Positions 1 to 4,236 of a stretch of 6,155 nucleotides of DNA are shown in pieces. The notes beneath the pieces are model-generated. The model saw only the letters and a program-made list of their open reading frames with translations. It had not been told where the DNA came from and ran no database searches. How positions within the stretch are numbered: the first letter of the stretch is position 1; the number at the start of each line of letters is the position of its first letter. Source of the DNA: Bacteroidota bacterium (lineage in GTDB: Bacteria; Bacteroidota; Ignavibacteria; UBA10030; UBA6906); the NCBI GenBank assembly GCA_003541875.1, contig DPLS01000435.1, positions 1 through 6,155 of the forward strand, read 5' to 3'. A program made the position numbers and the translations under genes.

Positions 1-1143
1 CAACACTTCGGCAGGTTCGTAACTGTACCAGGAATACCCCGTGCGGCGCTCCCTTTCCACTTCAGCAAGGGAATAGACCGGCTTCTTGTCGCGGTTGCAG
101 AAGAGAGGAACATTCGTCTCCAATTCATACATCCGCGCCCAGATGACAGGCGCATTGGGATCATGGACAACCTTCCGATCGAAATCCACATTGCGACGAT
201 ACTTGTTGTGAGCAACCGGAGCTTTGAAGTCCTCCACTCGAATCCCGCTGATCCCCGATTGGACAAGCCAGCGAATTGCACCGTTCACGGACGTGACGAC
301 TTGACTTGTCGGGTTGTTGATGCTCATCAGGAGCCGGACAATCTCTGCACTTTCCCTTCCCGACACCGATGCCGGCTCAAAATTGCGCGCACTCTGTGGC
401 CGGAGATCGGCGTTGTCATGCTGCTGACACCATGCGGTACGCTTCCCGTCCTTCACGATCTGACAACTCAGAATGCAATCGACTCCCTTCTGATATGCGC
501 GTTGAACGCGGGCATATCTCGCTGTGTCGACAAATGAGAAGTATGATTTATGCTGCACGATGTCCTGAAGGAGGATCACAATGCCGGTCATCGCCCCATC
601 GTTGAAGGTGATGTGTTTCCGGTAGCCGCTCGTATCAGGATAGAATTGTGGCCAGCCACCATTGGGATACTGTGCAGCAAGAATGAAGTCGATCCCCTTC
701 AACGCTGCAGTACTATACCGCCGGTCTTTCATCCCCAAGTATGCTTTTGCAAGATACAGAACCTGTGCATGTGTGGATCCGTTGTCGAACGTCGTATTGA
801 TGTCGTTCCGCACGCTGTCGATCGACCGCTTCTGTTCCGGTGTCAGGATGGCGAGCATGTCGTAGTTCTTCGGCCAGCCGCCGTTGGATTTCTGATAGAG
901 AAGGATGTTATCGGCAATCTGCTTGATGTCCACATCCTTGTACCGCGGTTGATTCGGTAGAGGCTGAATGACCTTCTCCTCATCTTCAATATCATACCAA
1001 TGATGCGATCCATCCTGAAATCCGGCAACATCGATCATCTCTTGTGCATGGGCGACCTGCGTGCATGCTCCGCTCGCCAGCAGCAGCCAGACCATAAGCC
1101 CCGGTACGCTTTGCTCAAGCTGTCGAAACTCTACTGTCCTCAT
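1..1143 (-). CDS. pelA: Pectate lyase, polysaccharide lyase family 10 (PelA/Pel-15E type), 3' end cut by window edge
   Basis: An open frame of 381 codons runs from ATG 1143-1141 to base 1 without a stop. It should cleave polygalacturonate by calcium-dependent beta-elimination outside the cytoplasm. Visible PL10-type blocks are NGGWP twice (residues 87-91 and 161-165, the second continuing QFYP), FDNGSTH (119-125), ITFND (178-182), WCQQHD (238-243), PQSARNFEP (249-257), SGRES (261-265), DPNAP followed by WARMYE (about 335-340), and ERRTGYSWY (about 365-373). The family fold is an (alpha/alpha) toroid with acidic calcium ligands and a catalytic arginine; I did not assign these residue by residue. 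Residues 1-33 form a signal peptide, with cleavage likely after AHA and before QE. Met17 would give a shorter leader but has no ribosome site, so Met1 is preferred because it overlaps the cupin stop. PL10 modules usually end soon after GYxWY, so probably few residues are missing. No T9SS tail is visible, but the end is not seen. The family call is firm. Confidence 0.93.
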   Translation of the reverse strand, partial: MRTVEFRQLEQSVPGLMVWLLLASGACTQVAHAQEMIDVAGFQDGSHHWYDIEDEEKVIQPLPNQPRYKDVDIKQIADNILLYQKSNGGWPKNYDMLAILTPEQKRSIDSVRNDINTTFDNGSTHAQVLYLAKAYLGMKDRRYSTAALKGIDFILAAQYPNGGWPQFYPDTSGYRKHITFNDGAMTGIVILLQDIVQHKSYFSFVDTARYARVQRAYQKGVDCILSCQIVKDGKRTAWCQQHDNADLRPQSARNFEPASVSGRESAEIVRLLMSINNPTSQVVTSVNGAIRWLVQSGISGIRVEDFKAPVAHNKYRRNVDFDRKVVHDPNAPVIWARMYELETNVPLFCNRDKKPVYSLAEVERERRTGYSWYSYEPAEVL

Positions 1144-1156
1144 TCTCCTGACCTCT
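1140..1156 (-). promoter_or_regulatory. ATGA stop/start overlap and ribosome binding site for the pectate lyase
   Basis: On the minus strand the cupin stop TGA (1142-1140) overlaps the lyase ATG (1143-1141) as ATGA. Upstream, AGAGG at 1156-1152 stands eight bases from the ATG. A second purine run, AGGAGA, abuts the ATG and is too close to be the main site. The layout indicates translational coupling or reinitiation and fixes the lyase start. Confidence 0.7.
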
Positions 1157-1604
1157 TCTTCTCATATTTCTTGATGACGAGGTACTTCAATTCTGCATCT
1201 CCCACATTTCGGATCCCGTGTTCGGAATGGGGGGGACAGTAAAAGCTGGCGTACGGTCCTGCAACCTTTGTATTCCCATCAAGATAAAACTCTGCCTTTC
1301 CTTCCAGCACGAAGAAGAATTCATCTTCCTGATGGCGATGGGGCGGATGCGTTGCCTGGTGCGGGGCGACCACGCTCATCTTCAACGTTCGCCCATCAAT
1401 AAACTCCCTGCTGACAAACCAGTACTGGTAGCCGACTTTGGTCGACTCAACATGAGCGGGGGAGAACTCATTGACACAGTCATCGATGCTGAACGCCCTG
1501 CTGGCGCTCGCAGCAGAGTCCGGAATGACTACCTGAGAGTACGACTGGAAAGTGAAGAAACTATTAAGGAGCAGGAACCGGATAAGCCCAGTGTGAACGT
1601 TCAT
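1140..1604 (-). CDS. Small exported single-domain cupin, possibly KdgF-like in uronate metabolism
   Basis: This 154-residue protein has a signal peptide (hydrophobic LIRFLLLNSFFTF, likely cleaved near SYS|Q) and a single cupin barrel. Cupin motif 1 is HPPHRH…E…G, with probable metal ligands His89, His91 and Glu95, then Gly102. Motif 2 is PPHSEHGIRN, with fourth ligand His129 and Asn133; His126 replaces the usual glycine. The frame extends to a start at 1649, but the ATG at 1604 is chosen because it begins the signal peptide directly and has AGGG nine bases upstream. The stop overlaps the start of the pectate lyase gene (ATGA), so the two are almost certainly cotranscribed and translationally coupled. 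In pectinolytic bacteria the cupin KdgF converts 4,5-unsaturated uronates to the linear keto sugar, which makes that role plausible here. However, cupins are functionally diverse and KdgF is not normally described with an export signal, so substrate and reaction are inferred. The cupin fold and export are well supported. Confidence 0.85.
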   Translation of the reverse strand: MNVHTGLIRFLLLNSFFTFQSYSQVVIPDSAASASRAFSIDDCVNEFSPAHVESTKVGYQYWFVSREFIDGRTLKMSVVAPHQATHPPHRHQEDEFFFVLEGKAEFYLDGNTKVAGPYASFYCPPHSEHGIRNVGDAELKYLVIKKYEKKRSGE

Positions 1605-1946
1605 AGTAGATTGCCCTATTAAGAAGAGTTGTGGCTGGATTCCACACATTAGAAAGTACGAAAGAAGCCTCGAGAAGACAAGTCAACGATTTCTTCCCAC
1701 CACCCGGTTCAACAACTCCGTGGGCAAATTGAGAGGCTCCATTGAAGATTCCTGCCTTGACATGCACGTCGTCGACGCTTCCAACACGCAGCCCCATCGT
1801 GCCGAGCGAGCTGTATTTCCAGTCGAGCACCAGTCTGCCGCCGCAAAACATGCATCGGTGCAATTCGAATCATCTTCAGTATGCATAAGAATTAGTGGAG
1901 CGAGAAGCAAAAGAACGGAGACGCAGGAAAGCCTCGTCCTCTTTGA
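1605..1946 (-). promoter_or_regulatory. Gap that must carry the promoter of the cupin-pectate lyase operon; no certain gene
   Basis: The preceding gene ends at 2003 and is closed by a terminator at 1946-1981, so the operon promoter should lie here. A weak candidate near the cupin start is TACTTT (1658-1653, minus strand), which resembles the Bacteroidota -7 element TAnnTTTG. A TTG (1681-1679) lies 20 bases upstream as a possible -33 element. The match is too short to trust. A TTGACT occurs at 1686-1681 but has no well-spaced -10 partner. The left part of the gap overlaps a possible decayed coding fragment listed separately. No operator-like palindrome was recognised. Confidence 0.3.
1690..1863 (-). 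pseudogene. Possible relic coding fragment, unidentified
   Basis: One minus-strand frame reads GGRLVLDWKYSSLG, then TMGLRVGSVDDVHVKAGIFN, then GASQFAHGVVEPGGG, which looks like a real beta-rich protein. Across the 33 codons from LVLDW to NGA I count 24 ending in G or C (about 73%), well above the mixed usage of the neighbouring genes. The frame has no ATG with a ribosome site in front and is closed upstream by a stop at 1872-1870. Downstream it runs into the cupin leader in another frame. A different frame just upstream (about 1946-1870) encodes a signal-peptide-like stretch (LSCVSVLLLLAPLILM), so a frameshift could have split one exported protein, but this could be chance. I do not recognise the family. 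Confidence 0.25.
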
Positions 1947-1981
1947 AACAAAAAGCCCCAACCGATGTTTGGTCAGGGCTT
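1946..1981 (-). terminator. Intrinsic terminator of the beta-helix T9SS protein gene
   Basis: On the minus strand an 11-bp stem (AAGCCCUGACC with GGUUGGGGCUU, two wobble pairs) closes a seven-base loop and is followed by a U-rich run (UUUUUGUUU). It lies about 22 bases beyond the stop codon at 2003. One arm is identical to an arm of the terminator at 4181-4213. Confidence 0.85.
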
Positions 1982-2002
1982 GGATGGTGGTTGATGAACG
2001 AC

Positions 2003-3715
2003 CTACTTCAAAAGGAGGAGTTTCCTACTCGCAACAAACTCACCTGTCTGTATCCGGTAGAAATAAACACCCGACGCAAGTCCATCACCACGAAACACAA
2101 CGTCATGACTGCCAGCTTGCTGTTGTTCGTTCACAAGTTGCGCTATCTGTTGACCAAGAGTATTGAGGACTGTGAGCGTGACGAATGATGTATGTGGCAG
2201 ACCGTAGCTGATTATTGTTGATGGATTAAAAGGGTTGGGGTAGTTCTGCAAGAGCGAGAATACGGCTGGGATCTCTTCCTCTTTCACACTTGTAAGGAAA
2301 TTAACACGAACACCATCGCAATAGTGTACGGTACCGTCCAGATCAATCTGTTTCAATCGGTAGTACCATGCGCCCGACGTTGCTGTTGAATCGATGTAGC
2401 CGTAATGCTGCGGCTCGTTGGTTGTGCCGTGACCCGGAAGGAAGCTGTTGGGAATTGTTTGATAGTGTTGCTGCGATGTATCAGACTTCTGAATTTCAAA
2501 ACCGTAGTTATTGATTTCCGTCAACGTAGTCCAGTCCAGACGAACTGTCGAGTGACTGATGGCTGTTGCAGTGAAATTCGCCAACTGAATCGGCAGTGGT
2601 AGAGGACTCGGCTCAAAAGGCATGAAATCCACACCGTCACTGACAGCGGCCCCTTGTCCAGCAGGATTCGAGGGATGCGTCGGTCCTGTTGGGTGGCCCC
2701 AATAGTTGTTCGTTGCATCAACCAGGTAGCTTTGCCCAAGATCAAGATTCTGTATTGCAAAGGAACTACTACTGTAGTTATTGAAATTGCTGTAGTGTAT
2801 CGTAACGTCAATCCCAGAATAAGTCCCGGTTGTTATGAGAGCAGCAGAGAAATCACAATGCGAAAACGTGCCGGTGGCATTATCTCCCGAAAAGTCTACT
2901 GGACAATCTGTGAATGTCACACCATCGCCAACCAGACCACCATATACAGTTATGGAACCCAGAACCGTCGCACCACTTGCTATGGTCAATGTCGCACCCG
3001 AATTGATGGTAAGGCTCGTCAACGCACAAGGTATCGCATAGTTGGGTAGTGTCCAGATGGCTGTCACACTCCCCCAAACAGAGATCGCCATGTTCGTATT
3101 GTTTGTAAGTACCGGCGTTGCACCATCATTGAGGTAAATCGCCGAGGAACCAGTCAACGTTGACTGTGTGATTGATCCGCCGCTTATTCCGCCGTAACTC
3201 AGACCGCAGAAGTTTATTGGACAATCTGTGAATGTCACATTATCTGCAACCAGACCACCATATACAGTTATCGAACCCAGAACCGTCGCACCACTTGCTA
3301 TGGTCAATGTCGCACCCGAATTGATGGTGAAGTCTGTAAACGCACACGGTATCCCATAGTTAGGTAGCGTCCAGTTGGCTGTCACACTCCCCCAAACAGA
3401 GATCGCCATGTTCGTATTACTTGTAAGTACCGGGGCTACACCATCATTGAGGTAAATCGTCGAGCCAGTCAACGTTGACTGTGTGATTGATCCGCCGCTT
3501 ATTCCGCCGTAACTCAGACCGCAAAAGTATATCGAACAGTTAACAAACGAAGCTGAGTTTGCGTTAAGTGTTCCATAAACATCTATCTCAATATCCGATA
3601 GAGTTTGAAGACTGAGATTTAGAGTATCTCCATAATTGACTGTAATTTGACTCGTAGCTTGCTGTGTGAAAATTACTGCAAGCATGAGAATGAGGATACC
3701 GAACCGTGCTTTCAT
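2003..3715 (-). CDS. Secreted beta-helix-like repeat protein with Ig-like domain and T9SS type A sorting domain
   Basis: This 570-residue protein is complete. Residues 1-22 form a signal peptide, cut at ATS|Q. Residues 24-64 resemble a partial repeat (VYGTLNANSASFVNC). Two near-identical units follow (65-169 and 170-275), each with CGLSYGGISGG, TINSGATLTIASGATV and GSITVYGGLV blocks, typical of the short strands and turns of a right-handed beta-helix. Residues 336-366 (NNYWGHPTGP … VSDGVDFMPF) match the capping-like NNYWG…GP…VSDxVDFxP segment seen after such helices in many surface proteins. Residues 376-475 look Ig/Fn3-like (LANFTA … INNYGFEIQ). Residues 486-570 are the T9SS tail (QNYPNPFNPST, GLASGVYFYR, LLLLK end). 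The ATG at 3715 has AGGA eight bases upstream. The gene stands alone, ending in its own terminator. Beta-helix cores are common in polysaccharide lyases and in adhesins; I see no catalytic motif, so activity is unassigned. The pectate lyase downstream makes a carbohydrate-binding role possible but unproven. Confidence 0.9.
   Translation of the reverse strand: MKARFGILILMLAVIFTQQATSQITVNYGDTLNLSLQTLSDIEIDVYGTLNANSASFVNCSIYFCGLSYGGISGGSITQSTLTGSTIYLNDGVAPVLTSNTNMAISVWGSVTANWTLPNYGIPCAFTDFTINSGATLTIASGATVLGSITVYGGLVADNVTFTDCPINFCGLSYGGISGGSITQSTLTGSSAIYLNDGATPVLTNNTNMAISVWGSVTAIWTLPNYAIPCALTSLTINSGATLTIASGATVLGSITVYGGLVGDGVTFTDCPVDFSGDNATGTFSHCDFSAALITTGTYSGIDVTIHYSNFNNYSSSSFAIQNLDLGQSYLVDATNNYWGHPTGPTHPSNPAGQGAAVSDGVDFMPFEPSPLPLPIQLANFTATAISHSTVRLDWTTLTEINNYGFEIQKSDTSQQHYQTIPNSFLPGHGTTNEPQHYGYIDSTATSGAWYYRLKQIDLDGTVHYCDGVRVNFLTSVKEEEIPAVFSLLQNYPNPFNPSTIISYGLPHTSFVTLTVLNTLGQQIAQLVNEQQQAGSHDVVFRGDGLASGVYFYRIQTGEFVASRKLLLLK
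2891..3208 (-). repeat. Tandem repeat unit 2 (318 bp, 106 codons) in the beta-helix protein
   Basis: Second copy, encoding residues 170-275. By eye it differs from the first copy at about 25 positions plus one extra codon (SSA where the first has ST), giving about 92% nucleotide identity. Long blocks are identical, including about 55 bases at the right end. It is directly abutted to unit 1 and stays in frame. Confidence 0.9.
3209..3523 (-). repeat. Tandem repeat unit 1 (315 bp, 105 codons) in the beta-helix protein
   Basis: First copy, encoding residues 65-169, starting at Cys65 of CGLSYGG. Its last 19 residues (VYGGLV … DCPINF) align with residues 46-64 just before the unit, so an older, diverged partial copy precedes it. 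Most differences from unit 2 are concentrated in the PNYxIPCAxT segment and at the two junctions. Confidence 0.9.
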
Positions 3716-4084
3716 TGTGAAATTCCTATGAGTGTTTGTATCAATACTACTTGAATGTTCGGCTCACAACGACACTGGACCCATACCGCAGGAGATACAA
3801 CTGTTCTTCAGCCAGGCCTTCGCTCATTTGTAGGTTGCAGTGGAGTCTAGCGTACTCCTTCCCATTCCAATAGCAACAAGGTTCTCCAAATACTGCTCAT
3901 CTCATGTGGATGGGCGGACTGTTCTTGTGCCGGCAAACAGAAAACCTCCTCATCTGAACATCCAGACTCAAGAGGCTTATGAGAAGTAACGAACTTAAGT
4001 GAACGTAGCCTTTTTCAGGGCTGAAGTCAACAGGATGTTACCACGAGTTTATCTACGAATGGGTCTTCCATTCGCGATTGCGTC
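3716..4084. other. Intergenic region upstream of the beta-helix protein gene; no recognised gene
   Basis: No gene was recognised in these 369 bases on either strand. It should hold the promoter for the gene starting at 3715, since the preceding gene is terminated at 4181-4213. A weak candidate on the minus strand is TAGTATTG (3749-3742), close to the Bacteroidota -7 consensus, with a TTG 17 bases upstream in TTGTGAG. The same bases form the stop of a short open frame (3747-3896) that reads like a protein C-terminus, discussed under findings. A small GGAGT/ACTCC hairpin lies at 3842-3858. Confidence 0.4.
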
Positions 4085-4178
4085 TGACCTGCCCCCAGAT
4101 TATGTGCCAATGCTAAGTTAGTGAATTCCTTCAGAGTACTTGCCCCCATTGTGGATCAGGTTTTGGGGGGGCAGGTCA
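4085..4178. mobile_element. 94-bp inverted-repeat element, probably a collapsed insertion sequence remnant
   Basis: TGACCTGCCCCC at 4085-4096 is matched exactly by its reverse complement at 4167-4178, so the element begins with TG and ends with CA. The two ends then differ by run length (five C on the left, seven G on the right). Inside, GCCCCCA at 4142-4148 can also pair with the right-hand G run. There is no coding capacity. TG…CA ends with a C-rich inverted repeat recall IS3-type insertion sequences, but I cannot name a parent element. Flanking bases (CGTC on the left, AAAC on the right) give no target-site duplication. It sits three bases from the end of the propeller gene's terminator. 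A simple hairpin or a MITE are alternatives. Confidence 0.45.
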
Positions 4179-4180
4179 AA

Positions 4181-4213
4181 ACAAAAAACCCTAACCATTT
4201 CTGGTCAGGGCTT
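4181..4213 (-). terminator. Intrinsic terminator of the beta-propeller protein gene
   Basis: On the minus strand an 11-bp stem (AGCCCUGACCA with UGGUUAGGGUU, two wobble pairs) closes a GAAA tetraloop and is followed by a U run (UUUUUUGUUUU). It lies about 24 bases after the stop codon at 4239-4237. GNRA loops stabilise such hairpins. Confidence 0.9.
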
Positions 4214-4236
4214 TGCGTTGCACATCAGCATCTCTG

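Noticed and set aside
163..960. Plus-strand open frames of 124 and 136 codons
   Set aside because: They lie antisense to the PL10 pectate lyase, whose family motifs are continuous on the minus strand. Their translations have no recognisable features.
1045..1095. Lipoprotein reading of the pectate lyase leader (Cys27)
   Set aside because: The residues before Cys27 are S-G-A, without the usual Leu/Val at -3. The AHA|QE signal peptidase I site just after is a better fit.
1605..1649. Longer cupin start at 1649 adding 15 residues
   Set aside because: It would put a polar segment ahead of a good signal peptide, and it has a poorer ribosome site than the ATG at 1604.
1218..2188. Plus-strand open frames opposite the cupin and across the gap (up to 148 codons)
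   Set aside because: They overlap the cupin, the terminator and the 3' end of the beta-helix gene in antisense. Their composition is Arg/His/Ser-rich shadow sequence with no domain signal.
2891..3523. CRISPR-like or intergenic repeat array
   Set aside because: There are only two long abutting units with no spacers, and they are fully in frame within a secreted protein.
4085..4178. Intact transposon with target-site duplication
   Set aside because: The flanking bases do not match at 3-5 bp and there is no transposase or reading frame, so only a remnant is claimed.
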